Assembly: GCA_003554615.1 (NCBI GenBank)
Contig: PWGX01000047.1
Span: forward strand, 1 to 44,863
DNA from: Syntrophomonadaceae bacterium
GTDB taxonomy: Bacteria; Bacillota; Dethiobacteria; DTU022
Length of the DNA: 44,863 bases
Reading direction: 5' to 3'
The notes beneath the pieces are model-generated. The model searched no databases. It was not told where the DNA came from and saw only the letters and a program-made list of their open reading frames with translations. Of this stretch, positions 19,189-29,361 are shown piece by piece; the first letter of the stretch is position 1, and each line of letters opens with the position of its first letter. The position numbers were made by a program, and so were the translations under genes.

Positions 19189-19244
19189 ATTATTGTGCCG
19201 TCAACAGCTGAAAAAGCACAAATATCTAAGGAGGCAAATAAATC

Positions 19245-20567
19245 ATGACCTATAATTTTGATACTTTATCTATTCACGCCGGACAAAAGGCGGATCCGGC
19301 CACCGGTGCGCGTGCCGTGCCGATTTATCAGACCACGTCTTATGTTTTTGATTCGGCGGAGCATGCGGCGGCCTTATTCGGGCTTAAAGAACAGGGCAAT
19401 ATTTATTCCCGGATTATGAACCCCACTGTCGGAGTGTTAGAGGAACGATTGGCCAGCCTGGAAGGCGGCAGCAGTGCCCTGGCCCTGTCATCCGGCCAGG
19501 CGGCTATAACCTTAACCATATTTAACCTGGCCCGGGCCGGGCAGAACATAGCCAGCAGCAGCCACCTGTATGGGGGTACTTATAACCTGTTTTCATATAC
19601 CCTGCCGCGATTTGGTATTGAAACCAGGTTTTTTGATCAAAACGATCCGGAGAACCTGGAAAAGGCAATTGATCAAAATACCCGGGCGGTATTCCTGGAA
19701 TCTATTGGCAATCCGAGAAACAGGATTGCCAGGTTGGAGCAGATCGGCGAAATTACCCGCGAGCATGGAATACCGCTTATAGTTGACAATACCGTTACCA
19801 CCCCGTACCTGTGCCGCCCCTTTGAGCATGGAGCCGACCTGGTGGTCCACTCCCTGACCAAGTTTATCGGGGGCCACGGCAGCTCGATCGGTGGAGCGGT
19901 GGTGGAAAAAGGAGATTTTCCCTGGGATAACGGTAAATACCCTGATTTTTGCAGTCCAGATCCTTCCTACCACGGTGTTAATTACTGGGGAAGTTTTGGG
20001 GCGAAAAACGAAGGCGATCAGGGAGTAGCCTTCTCGGTAAAGGCGAGGGTGCAGTTGTTGCGGGACATGGGCAGCTGCCTTTCACCGTTCAATGCATTTT
20101 TGTTCCTTCAGGGGCTGGAGACCCTTTCACTGCGCATGGCCAGGCACAGTAAAAACGCCCTTACTGTGGCCAGATGGCTTGAGGGACATCCTGCAGTGAA
20201 ATGGGTTAATTACCCCGGCCTGGAAAGCCACCCCGACTACCATTATGCCCGGGAAGTTATGCCCCGGGGCCAGGGGGCCGTGGTTGGTTTTGGCATTCGG
20301 GGCGGGCTTGAAGCGGGAACCCGGCTAATCGATTCCTTGAACCTGGTCTCGCACCTGGCCAATATCGGTGATGCCAAAACCCTGATCATCCATCCGGCTT
20401 CCACAACTCATCAGCAGCTTTCACAGGAAGAACAGCTAGAATCAGGGGTAACAGAAGACTATATCAGGCTTTCGGTAGGGCTTGAAGATCCTCCCGACAT
20501 CATAGCCGATTTGGAACAGGCCATAGCCGTCAGCCAGAATCAAGTTGCTGGAAGGAGGGGCCAGTAG
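19245..20567 (+). CDS. metY: O-acetylhomoserine aminocarboxypropyltransferase/sulfhydrylase (Cys/Met metabolism PLP enzyme)
   Basis: [71 protein letters not shown] taaggagg. Confidence 0.95.
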   Translation: MTYNFDTLSIHAGQKADPATGARAVPIYQTTSYVFDSAEHAAALFGLKEQGNIYSRIMNPTVGVLEERLASLEGGSSALALSSGQAAITLTIFNLARAGQNIASSSHLYGGTYNLFSYTLPRFGIETRFFDQNDPENLEKAIDQNTRAVFLESIGNPRNRIARLEQIGEITREHGIPLIVDNTVTTPYLCRPFEHGADLVVHSLTKFIGGHGSSIGGAVVEKGDFPWDNGKYPDFCSPDPSYHGVNYWGSFGAKNEGDQGVAFSVKARVQLLRDMGSCLSPFNAFLFLQGLETLSLRMARHSKNALTVARWLEGHPAVKWVNYPGLESHPDYHYAREVMPRGQGAVVGFGIRGGLEAGTRLIDSLNLVSHLANIGDAKTLIIHPASTTHQQLSQEEQLESGVTEDYIRLSVGLEDPPDIIADLEQAIAVSQNQVAGRRGQ

Positions 20568-20568
20568 A

Positions 20569-21774
20569 ATGACAGATCCCTTAAATGCTGTAACAGAAAA
20601 GGAAAAAGGGCACGATCTCCCTGATTCGCCCCGTTCGGTGGGCTGGACCCGGCCTGAAAGGGCTCTTCTTGCCGATGAAGACACCCCCCTTCCCCTTGAC
20701 TGCGGGGAAAACCTGTACCCGGTTACTGTTGAATTCGAAACCTACGGTAAACTCTCTGCCGCCAAAGACAATGCCGTTTTTATACTGCATGCCCTGTCGG
20801 GAGATGCCCATGCCGCCGGCTGGGATGCTGAATGGGAAAAGCACAAACGGCCCTGGAGAAAGGACCGGCCGGGCTGGTGGGATGAGATGATCGGCCCGGG
20901 AAAGGCCTTCGATGCTTCCCGCTACTTTGTGGTCTGTGCCAATCTGCTGGGCAGCTGCTACGGCACTACCGGACCCTGGGAAACCAATCCGAGAACCGGG
21001 AAGCCTTACGGCCTTGATTTTCCGGTGGTAACAGTGGAAGACTGGGTCCGGCTGCATGTAAGGCTCCAGGATTATCTGGGTATAGAAAAGTTTTTGGCTG
21101 TAGCAGGAGGTTCTCTCGGAGGACAGCAGGCCCTGGCCTGGGCCATCAATTACCCTGATCGGATCCGGTCGGCGGTTATTATGGCCGCCTCGGCCCGAAT
21201 CGGGGCCCAGGGCCTGGCGTTTAACGCTGTGGGAAGAGAGGCAATTTTAAGCGATCCCTGCTTTCACGAGGGCCAGTATTACCAGCACGAACCCCCGCGC
21301 TGCGGGCTGGAACTGGCCCGGATGCTGGGCCATATAACTTACCTTTCACAGCGGTCCATGGAAGGCAAATTCGGCCGCCGTTTCCAAAACGGAACGGAAC
21401 CGGGCTACCGGCTGAACAAAGAATTTTGCGTGGAAAGTTACCTTGAGCATCAGGGGCGTTCATTCGTTCAGCGTTTTGATGCCAACAGTTACCTGTACCT
21501 GACCCGGGCTATGGATTATTATGATGCCGCCGGCACCGGCAGTGGGCTTGAGGCGGCTTGTTCCGCCATAAAAGCCCGGCTGCTCCTGATGTCATTTTCT
21601 TCCGACTGGCTTTATCCGCCCGAGGATACCAGGGAAGTGGCAAAGGCGATGCTGGCCAACAAAAAGCCCGTATCCTATATTGAAATACCCTCTGATTACG
21701 GTCATGATGCTTTTCTCCTGGAAGCGGATCAAACATCTCCCCTGGTGGCATCGTTTTTAGGGAGGTGTGATTAA
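20569..21774 (+). CDS. metX: Homoserine O-acetyltransferase
   Basis: FETYGKLSAAKDNAVFILHALSGDAHAAG, AVAGGSLGGQQALAWAINYPD, DYGHDAFLLE; ATG 1 nt after the metY stop. Confidence 0.95.
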   Translation: MTDPLNAVTEKEKGHDLPDSPRSVGWTRPERALLADEDTPLPLDCGENLYPVTVEFETYGKLSAAKDNAVFILHALSGDAHAAGWDAEWEKHKRPWRKDRPGWWDEMIGPGKAFDASRYFVVCANLLGSCYGTTGPWETNPRTGKPYGLDFPVVTVEDWVRLHVRLQDYLGIEKFLAVAGGSLGGQQALAWAINYPDRIRSAVIMAASARIGAQGLAFNAVGREAILSDPCFHEGQYYQHEPPRCGLELARMLGHITYLSQRSMEGKFGRRFQNGTEPGYRLNKEFCVESYLEHQGRSFVQRFDANSYLYLTRAMDYYDAAGTGSGLEAACSAIKARLLLMSFSSDWLYPPEDTREVAKAMLANKKPVSYIEIPSDYGHDAFLLEADQTSPLVASFLGRCD

Positions 21775-21776
21775 AT

Positions 21777-22376
21777 ATGGCCAATCACGAACGTTGGGAT
21801 CACTGCTTGATCTATAAATTAATCGAAACCGGTGCTTCTGTCCTGGATCTGGGCTGCGGCAGTGGTGAATTGCTGGGCCGCCTGGTTAAACAGAAACAGG
21901 TATGCGGCCAGGCAGTTGAAGCCGATCCCCGCCGGGTTGCGGAGGCAATATGCTGCGGGGTAGATGTTTATCAAAAAGATATGGACCGGGGCCTGCCGGA
22001 GTTTAAGACCGGGGCTTTTGATTATGTTATTTTGGAGAAAACCCTGCAGGTCCTATATCAACCCATGGTGGTGATGGAGGAAATGCTGAGAATAGGGAAA
22101 TCCTGCATTGTTACATTTCCCAATTTTAATTACCGGGAGGTTGTGGGCACATTAACGAGCACAGGAAGGATGCCTGTCACCTCATCGCTGCCCTACCAGT
22201 GGTATGAAACTCCCAACATCCACCTGTTTACCATCCTTGATTTCCTGGACTGGGTTGATGAACACGGGATTGAAATAGTTGACGGTTATGCCTGGAGCAA
22301 TAACCGTTCCTGGCCTGTGGATCTGCCTGCAGACAGCAGGGAAGCTGAAGAGCTGCTTTTTGTGTTGCAGAAATAA
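21777..22376 (+). CDS. metW: Methionine biosynthesis protein MetW
   Basis: ASVLDLGCGSGELLGRL...DYVILEKTLQ...GKSCIVTFPNFNYR...TPNIHLFTILDF; follows metX. Confidence 0.93.
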   Translation: MANHERWDHCLIYKLIETGASVLDLGCGSGELLGRLVKQKQVCGQAVEADPRRVAEAICCGVDVYQKDMDRGLPEFKTGAFDYVILEKTLQVLYQPMVVMEEMLRIGKSCIVTFPNFNYREVVGTLTSTGRMPVTSSLPYQWYETPNIHLFTILDFLDWVDEHGIEIVDGYAWSNNRSWPVDLPADSREAEELLFVLQK

Positions 22377-22427
22377 GGCGGCATTACGTTGAGGTTTATG
22401 GTTGTGACAATGGACGGTCATGTTAGC

Positions 22428-23663
22428 TTAAGCGCCAAGGCGCCTGTTTAACCGGTTTAACCTGTGCCGGAGGGCTTGCAGGCTGAATTCGCTGCATCCG
22501 CGCAGGGATGGGGTACCGCTTAACCTGGCCAGGGCAAACGCTTTTTCAGTTAATTCCAGGGCGGTGCGATATTTTCCTGCCCGGTGTTCGTAGTACTTGG
22601 CCAGTTCAACAAGAGCCGGGATGTTGCGGGGGTTGTTTGCCGCTGTTTTCTCCCATATTTTAACAGCTTCTTCCCAACGGCCCTGCTGTTTAAAATGGAA
22701 GGATAGTTTCAGGGCCGCTTCTTCGGCCAGAGGATCAGGGGCCCAACTGGCGGCCTCGCGGAGGTGGCTTATCCCTTCATAGCAGCGCCCGGCTTCCAGG
22801 CAGAGGCAGCCCAGGGCCAGGGATTCGGCGGGATGTTTGACCAGCTCTCCGGACGTGGTGCGGTAAACCCTTTCCAGCAAGGTGGCCATCGACAGGATAT
22901 CAAGTACATTATGGTGAAATACCTTTTTAAGCAGTTCGGTTTCCCCCCGCCTGAGATAATTAAAATATACCTCCGGAATTTCTGCGCCCGGGATGTCGTC
23001 GATTCGCCTTAGGCCTAAAAGCGATTCTTCCAGCGAACGCAGGGAACGAGAAGCAAGCCTCTTTTTCCAGAGGGACCGGGCGCACTGAAGCAAATCAAGG
23101 TGCTGTTCCGGTTCAAACGGTCTGAATCCGGCCAGCACCTGCCGGTTCCTGATCAGGGGCAGATCAAACTGCTTGCCGTTGAAGGTAACCAGGACCGGGT
23201 TATCCGAGACTGATGCTTTTAAGTGGCTTAAAATAGCCCTTTCTTCGGAAGGGCGGCGCATGAAATACTGGCGCAGTGTAAAGTGGCCTCCATCGGCCCA
23301 GCCCAGGCCAATCAAAAAGGCCCAGGTTCCGGTTCCCCCGGAAAGACCCGTGGTTTCAATATCCAGGAAAATTGTATTTTCAGGTTTAAAACTGAGCAGG
23401 CTTTCGTCCCGTGCGGGCAGGGCCAGCACGGGCCCTGAGCAGGAAAGGAAGCCTGACAAAGTGTATTCACCGTGTTTGTAATCCAGGGGAAATTTTAGTT
23501 CACGCAAATAACAGCGCCCGTAAGAGGTTTCTTCTTCCCTTCCTTCGCCGGGAAAGAGATCAATCCTGGTTTCGGTTTCCAGTTCTTTAGCCACCTGGCG
23601 GCCTGTCTTTATTTCGCCGGTCCCCCGCAGGGCGGAAAGGCGCGAACCAAAGTTTCGCTTCAC
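22428..23663 (-). CDS. RNase H-like exonuclease-domain (YprB/MrfB-like) protein with TPR region
   Basis: FLDIETTGLSGGTGTWAFLIGLGW, FNGKQFDLPLIRNR, HHNVLDILSMATLL. GTG start at 23663 overlaps the yprA-like stop (GTGA); the track starts upstream at 23747. Confidence 0.88.
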   Translation of the reverse strand: MKRNFGSRLSALRGTGEIKTGRQVAKELETETRIDLFPGEGREEETSYGRCYLRELKFPLDYKHGEYTLSGFLSCSGPVLALPARDESLLSFKPENTIFLDIETTGLSGGTGTWAFLIGLGWADGGHFTLRQYFMRRPSEERAILSHLKASVSDNPVLVTFNGKQFDLPLIRNRQVLAGFRPFEPEQHLDLLQCARSLWKKRLASRSLRSLEESLLGLRRIDDIPGAEIPEVYFNYLRRGETELLKKVFHHNVLDILSMATLLERVYRTTSGELVKHPAESLALGCLCLEAGRCYEGISHLREAASWAPDPLAEEAALKLSFHFKQQGRWEEAVKIWEKTAANNPRNIPALVELAKYYEHRAGKYRTALELTEKAFALARLSGTPSLRGCSEFSLQALRHRLNRLNRRLGA

Positions 23664-25921
23664 TTCAAGATCACCTCGATTAATTGAAGTGCCTGCAATT
23701 TGCCGGGTTCTACGCCCTGGGAGGCGGGCCCGGTGCAGGAAGGGCACCCCTCACTACAGTGGCAGTCGGTGATTACTTTTCTGGCGGCCTGGAAGATATC
23801 CCGGCAGCTGCGGTATATTTCTGCGGAATAACCGACTCCGCCCGGGAAATTATCATAGAGGTAGAGGGTAGGCAGTTCGGTGAACGGTGCCTTGACCTGG
23901 CTTACCGCCCGCAGGTCGCGCGGATCGCCCATCAGGAAAAAGGCCGCCACCTGGGGCAGCAGGTGGGCCAGCCCCATCAGGCCGGATTGGACGGCGGATA
24001 AGGGCATACCGCCCAGCGCTGCCCTGGTAAATGAAACCCAGAAGGCGGTGGTATGCATCTCGGTTTCCGGGAGGTCGACCGGCCCGGCGCCCAGGTTTTC
24101 GTGGGTATTGAAACGGATTTTTTTGAACATCGAAACCAGGGCATTAATCCTGACATCGCCCCAGGCCCTGTTGACGGTGCCGGCTTCTTCTTCAAAAACT
24201 TCCAGTGTTTTTAAATCGACTGAGAGGTTGGCATCGGTGAAGTAATTTACGTCGACCTGGCGCACGTAAGCCTTTTTTTCTTCGAAATCAAGTTTTTCCA
24301 CCTGGTACTGGGTGCCCCCGTGTATGTAGATGGCTTCTTCATGCACCAGCATCGGGGCGCTGAAGCGGTCAACTTCGCCGATTACCCGGGGGCTGGGACC
24401 GGTAATATCGATTATGATCACATTTTCCCGGGTGGCGCTGCGCAGGCTAATCTCTTCAGCCGGATAGGTGTTTTCCATCCAGTGATAGCGGTTGTCGCTA
24501 AAGTACAGGACATTCTCGTCTTCCAGGAAGCGGAGTATTTCGCCGATGTCGGCGCGGCCAAACCGTTCATTCTGCTCAAAAGGCAGTTCAAAGGCGGCAC
24601 AGCGGATGTGGTTGGTCAAAATGATCAGGTTGTCGGGATCGGCAAGGGCCCGTTCAGGAGTGCGGCCGAAAAAATACTCGGGGTTGGCCACAATGTACTG
24701 ATTAAGAGGTTCGCTGTTGGCAATCAGGATTGCCAGGGAAGTGCCGCTGCGCCTTCCTGAACGGCCGGCTTGCTGCCAGGTGCTGGCAATGCTGCCCGGG
24801 TAACCGGTCATCAGGCAGGCATCGAGGGCCCCGATGTCGATCCCCAGTTCCAGGGCATTGGTGCTGATCACGCCCTTGATGGTCCCCTGCCGGAGCCCTT
24901 TTTCTATGGCCCGCCTTTCCCGGGGCAGGTAACCGCCCCGGTAGCCCTTGATGGCGCTGTCTTCGCCGGGATTTAATTTCAACCCCTGGCGCAGGTAGGT
25001 CAAGAGCACCTCTACGCCCAGGCGGCTGCGGGTAAAAATTATGGTTTGCACGTCCCGTTTGATCAATGCACCGGCCAGGTTTTGAGCTTCCAGGAGTGTG
25101 CTCCGCCTCAGGCCCAGTTCGGGGTTAACCATTGGTGGGTTGTAGAAAATAAAATGTTTTTCCGCACTCGGCGCCCCGTTTTCAGTGATTACTTCCACCG
25201 GTTCTTCGACCAGCAAATCGGCCAGTTCACCGGGATTGGCGATGGTGGCGGAGCAAAGTATAAATTTGGGGTCGGATCCGTAAAAGGAGCAAATGCGCTT
25301 CAGGCGGCGCATGACATTGGCGACGTGGCTACCAAAAACTCCCCGGTACTGGTGCATTTCGTCGATCACTATGTACTTGAGATTTTGAAATAATTGAACC
25401 CACTTGGTGTGATGGGGCAGGATTGCCGAATGGAGCATGTCCGGATTGGTGACTACAATGTGCCCGCTGCGTCGGATCCCCTGGCGTAGGCCCGGCTCCG
25501 TATCCCCGTCGTAGGTGTGGCAGTTTAGATCGGCCTCGAGGTTGGCCGTTAGATCGCGCAATTCGGCCACCTGGTCCTGTGAAAGGGCCTTGGTCGGAAA
25601 AAGGTAGAGGGCCCGGCTGGAAGGATCATCAATCAGTGAGCTGACTACGGGCAAATTGTAGCAGAGAGTTTTTCCGGAAGCGGTGGGGGTTACGACCACG
25701 ACATTATTGTTTTCCAGGGCGGCATTGACGGCCCTGGCCTGGTGGCTGTACAGTCTGCTGATGCCACGGTTTTGTAAAGTTTCCTGCAGCTGTCCGTCCA
25801 GCCGTTCCGGAAAGTCGGAAAAACTGCCCTCTGAAGGGGGGACCACTCCCCAGCGGGTAACATTGCTCATGAAAACAGGGTCATCTTTCCATTGCTGCAG
25901 CAGTTCATTTAAACCGGCCAT
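23660..25921 (-). CDS. DEAD/DEAH-box helicase with DUF1998 (YprA/MrfA-like)
   Basis: VVVTPTASGKTLCYNLP, DEMHQYRGVFGSH, LCSATIANP, TNALELGIDIGALDACL, QQAGRSGRR, C-terminal CHCSEGCPSCTGP. Confidence 0.93.
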   Translation of the reverse strand: MAGLNELLQQWKDDPVFMSNVTRWGVVPPSEGSFSDFPERLDGQLQETLQNRGISRLYSHQARAVNAALENNNVVVVTPTASGKTLCYNLPVVSSLIDDPSSRALYLFPTKALSQDQVAELRDLTANLEADLNCHTYDGDTEPGLRQGIRRSGHIVVTNPDMLHSAILPHHTKWVQLFQNLKYIVIDEMHQYRGVFGSHVANVMRRLKRICSFYGSDPKFILCSATIANPGELADLLVEEPVEVITENGAPSAEKHFIFYNPPMVNPELGLRRSTLLEAQNLAGALIKRDVQTIIFTRSRLGVEVLLTYLRQGLKLNPGEDSAIKGYRGGYLPRERRAIEKGLRQGTIKGVISTNALELGIDIGALDACLMTGYPGSIASTWQQAGRSGRRSGTSLAILIANSEPLNQYIVANPEYFFGRTPERALADPDNLIILTNHIRCAAFELPFEQNERFGRADIGEILRFLEDENVLYFSDNRYHWMENTYPAEEISLRSATRENVIIIDITGPSPRVIGEVDRFSAPMLVHEEAIYIHGGTQYQVEKLDFEEKKAYVRQVDVNYFTDANLSVDLKTLEVFEEEAGTVNRAWGDVRINALVSMFKKIRFNTHENLGAGPVDLPETEMHTTAFWVSFTRAALGGMPLSAVQSGLMGLAHLLPQVAAFFLMGDPRDLRAVSQVKAPFTELPTLYLYDNFPGGVGYSAEIYRSCRDIFQAARKVITDCHCSEGCPSCTGPASQGVEPGKLQALQLIEVILK

Positions 25922-26184
25922 CGGGTAAGTATCCGCCTTAAACGTAAGTTTGCCTTGCTTATAATATATTCGACGTTTAACAAATAAACTCCTACCTCTT
26001 CCGGGCAGCTTTTTAAACTTTAAACCAGGTGCGTGCCTGTTGGAGGAAGCGCCGTTTTTGCAGCGAATTAAATAGTGGCAGCAATATATAATCTTAATAT
26101 ATCTGCTCAGCCGTTACCAGGCTGTTAATTAAATTGCTTGAAATGAAATCTTTGCTAACAGATCGTTCAGGCAGAAGAGGAGGA

Positions 26185-27288
26185 ATGGCATTGGGTCATT
26201 TTGCAGGCGGCAAAGAAGAAGCATACCAGGCCCTGGCGGACAGGTTGAGCCGGTTTCCGGTAGGAGTTGTCATTAACGATACCTTGATGGAGATTTTGAA
26301 ATTGCTCTATACGGAAAAGGAAGCTAAAACGGGGAGCAAATTCCCTCTGAAGCCGCGCCCTTTTGAAAAAATCAAGGAGCTGACCGGTATGGAAGAAGGC
26401 AAGCTGTCTTCTTTACTGGAAGGAATGGCTAAAAAAGGCCTGGTTGTGGATATCCCGCGCAAAGGGACGACTTATTATATGCTATCGCCGGTGGTGGTCG
26501 GTTTTTTTGAATACAGCCTGATGCGCACGGACGGAGCCAATGTTAAAGAACTGGCAGCCCTGTACGAACAGTATTTCCAGAACCGGGAGGTGGCCGAAGA
26601 AATATTCGGCACTGAGCCGAAAATGTTCCGGGCTCTGGTATATGAAGACTATATTCCCGAACTAATCCAGACCGAGGTTTTAAATTATGAAAAAGCGGAA
26701 GCGGTAATTCGCGAATCGGGAGGCGGGGGGCTTTCCGTTTGCGCCTGCCGGCATAAAGCCAGCCATTCGGGTTATACGTGCCGATTTCCGATGGAAGATA
26801 TCTGCACATCGCTGGGGAGGCCTGCCGATTGGTTGCTCAGGCGCGGTTTTGCCCGAAAAGCTTCCGTGGATGACCTCCTCAAGAACCTCGAACGCAGCTA
26901 TAACCTGGGCCTGGTCCTGACCTGTGACAACGTGATCAACGAACCGGCCTATATCTGCCATTGCTGCGGCTGCTGCTGCGCCCCCCTGCGAGCGATTAAC
27001 GAGCACGGCGTAATAGGGATCCAGCCCAGCAATTTTATACCTTCCATTGATCCACAAGAATGCACCGGGTGTGAAACCTGCGTTGATATCTGCCATATCG
27101 GGGCCTTAAAAGCGTCGTCCCCGCAAGAACCCTCTCTTGATCGGGATACTTGTATCGGGTGCGGGGTTTGCGCCACTGCCTGCCCGGCCGATGCCCTGAG
27201 CATGGCGCGTAGGGAAAATATTTACACGCCGCCGGAAAATAAGCTGGCCCAGCTGATGACCATAGCCATGGAGAGGAAAAGGTTTTAA
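26185..27288 (+). CDS. 4Fe-4S ferredoxin-type protein with N-terminal winged-helix-like region and Cys-rich middle segment
   Basis: Two clusters CTGCETCVDICHIGAL and CIGCGVCATACPADAL, plus CHCCGCCCAPL. SD gaggagga before ATG 26185 (track start 26134). Confidence 0.85.
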   Translation: MALGHFAGGKEEAYQALADRLSRFPVGVVINDTLMEILKLLYTEKEAKTGSKFPLKPRPFEKIKELTGMEEGKLSSLLEGMAKKGLVVDIPRKGTTYYMLSPVVVGFFEYSLMRTDGANVKELAALYEQYFQNREVAEEIFGTEPKMFRALVYEDYIPELIQTEVLNYEKAEAVIRESGGGGLSVCACRHKASHSGYTCRFPMEDICTSLGRPADWLLRRGFARKASVDDLLKNLERSYNLGLVLTCDNVINEPAYICHCCGCCCAPLRAINEHGVIGIQPSNFIPSIDPQECTGCETCVDICHIGALKASSPQEPSLDRDTCIGCGVCATACPADALSMARRENIYTPPENKLAQLMTIAMERKRF

Positions 27289-29255
27289 TTATTGTTCGTT
27301 TTTTTACGGCTGCTGTTTCCCGGATCTCCCTTGCGCATTTTGGCCAGGAGTTCCGGCCGTTCCAGGTAAAGTAGGAGGATGGAAAGGTCGGCCGGGGTAA
27401 CGCCTTCCATGCGGCTGGCCTGGCCGATTGTAGCGGGGCGAACCTGCTCCAGCTTTTGCCGGGCTTCGCTGGATAAGTTCTTTGCCTTTTGATAATCGAA
27501 ATCTTCGGGGATCTTTTTATCGTGCATGCGGGCGGTCTTTTCCACCATCAGGCCCTGCTTGGCGATATAACCGGCATATTTAATCTGGTTTTCCAGCTCC
27601 CTGATCGCCCCCGGCGGGAGGTCGGGCAGGGGTTTATTTTCCCATTTCAGGTAAGACGGGTAGCTGATTTCCGGTCTCCTGATCAATTCCAGGGCGGTAA
27701 CCGGCTGCCTGGGCGGGGATGAATTATATTCGGCCAGGAAGGTTTCGATCTCACTCCCGGGATTGTACCTGGTTTTTTCCAGTCTCTCCAGTTCGCTTTC
27801 AATAAAAACTTTTTTCTCCAGGTGCAATTTATAGCGCTTTTCGTCGATCAAACCGATGGACCGGCTTTTTTCTGTCAACCGCAGGTCGGCATTGTCCTGG
27901 CGCAGCAGCAGGCGGTACTCGCCGCGGGAGGTAAAAATCCGGTACGGTTCACGCACTCCCCGGGTAACCAGGTCGTCGATCAAGACCCCGATATAAGCTT
28001 CGCTCCTCTTTAATACCATCGGGTCCATATCTTTTAAATATATGGTAGCGTTAATCCCGGCCATCAGGCCCTGGGCGGCCGCTTCTTCGTAGCCGGTGGT
28101 CCCGTTTATCTGTCCGGCTAAAAACAGTCCTTCTACAGCCCTGGTTTCCAGGGAATTTTTCAGCTGGGTGGGCGGAGCGTAGTCGTATTCTATGGCAAAT
28201 GCCGGACGCATAATTTCCACGTTTTCCAGGCCCTTGATGGTGCGCAGGAACATTTGCTGGACTTCCGAGGGAAGGCCGGTGGTGACACCTTGCAGGTACA
28301 CTTCTTCGGTATCCGGACCTTCGGGTTCGATAAACACGGGGTGGCGATCCCGGTCGGTAAATCGAGCCACTTTATCTTCAATAGAAGGGCAGTAACGGGG
28401 CCCGGCCCCCTTGATCAGGCCGCTGTGAAACGGGGCCTGGGCAAAATTTTCGTGGATTATTTCATGGGTGGCCGGGTTGGTGTACGTCATCCAGCAGGGA
28501 ATTTGCTCAGCCGGGGCCCCCTGTCTGACAATAGAAAAGCCGGGCGCGTCAGGATCACCGTAAACCGGTTCCAGCCCGGTGAAGTTAATGCTGCGCCGGT
28601 ATATTCGGGGCGAGGTGTCGGTTTTAAAGCGCTCCAGGGTAAGGCCAAGTTCCTGCAGGCTGTTGGCCAAATTGTAAGAAGGGGTCAGGCTTCCCGGCCC
28701 GGCAGGGTAATGGAGATCGCCTAGGAAGAGTTCGGCCCCGAGGTAAACCCCGCTGCAGACAATTACCGCCCGGGCCGGATAAAAAGCACCGCTGCGCCCT
28801 TTAACCCCGGAAATACGGCCGCTTTCAGTTTTTATTTCCTCGGCCATATCTTCCCGTAGGATCAGTCCTGGTTCTTGCTCCAGGGCGATGCGCATGGTGC
28901 GCTGGTAGCCCCACTTGTTTATTTGGGCTCGCAGGGCCTGCACGGCTGGCCCTTTGCCGGTATTGAGCATCCGGACCTGCAAAGTATTTTTATCGGCAGC
29001 GCGGGGCATTTCTCCGCCTAATGCATCAATTTCCCGGACCAGGTGGCCTTTGCCCGGCCCCCCAAGTGAGGGGTTGCAGGCCATAAAGGCGATCATGTCC
29101 AGGTTCAGGGACAAAAGCAGGGTGCGGCAACCCATCCGCGAGGCTGAGAGGGCGGCTTCACATCCGGCGTGGCCGGCGCCAATGACCACCAGGTCGTAAT
29201 ATGAACCCGGTTTATATTTTTTAGGGCTCGGATGGTTGTTTTCGATGGATGCCAA
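27285..29255 (-). CDS. mnmG: tRNA uridine 5-carboxymethylaminomethyl modification enzyme MnmG (GidA)
   Basis: YDLVVIGAGHAGCEAALSASRMG, HLVREIDALGGEM, RMLNTGKGPAVQALRAQ, GTTGYEEAAAQGLMAGINA, EYRLLLRQDNADLRLTEKS. Confidence 0.96.
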   Translation of the reverse strand: MASIENNHPSPKKYKPGSYYDLVVIGAGHAGCEAALSASRMGCRTLLLSLNLDMIAFMACNPSLGGPGKGHLVREIDALGGEMPRAADKNTLQVRMLNTGKGPAVQALRAQINKWGYQRTMRIALEQEPGLILREDMAEEIKTESGRISGVKGRSGAFYPARAVIVCSGVYLGAELFLGDLHYPAGPGSLTPSYNLANSLQELGLTLERFKTDTSPRIYRRSINFTGLEPVYGDPDAPGFSIVRQGAPAEQIPCWMTYTNPATHEIIHENFAQAPFHSGLIKGAGPRYCPSIEDKVARFTDRDRHPVFIEPEGPDTEEVYLQGVTTGLPSEVQQMFLRTIKGLENVEIMRPAFAIEYDYAPPTQLKNSLETRAVEGLFLAGQINGTTGYEEAAAQGLMAGINATIYLKDMDPMVLKRSEAYIGVLIDDLVTRGVREPYRIFTSRGEYRLLLRQDNADLRLTEKSRSIGLIDEKRYKLHLEKKVFIESELERLEKTRYNPGSEIETFLAEYNSSPPRQPVTALELIRRPEISYPSYLKWENKPLPDLPPGAIRELENQIKYAGYIAKQGLMVEKTARMHDKKIPEDFDYQKAKNLSSEARQKLEQVRPATIGQASRMEGVTPADLSILLLYLERPELLAKMRKGDPGNSSRKKTNNN

Positions 29256-29361
29256 TTAAGCGATCACCTGTTCCTGTTTTGGATAGGTTCAGTTAAGCAT
29301 CGGGGTTAATTATAACAATTTTTCAGGCCGACAAAAAAGCGTACATTTTATAACAGCGCAA

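Noticed and set aside
18891-19244. SAM riboswitch or T-box upstream of metY
   Set aside because: I could not find the conserved cores by eye; an Infernal scan is needed to exclude them.
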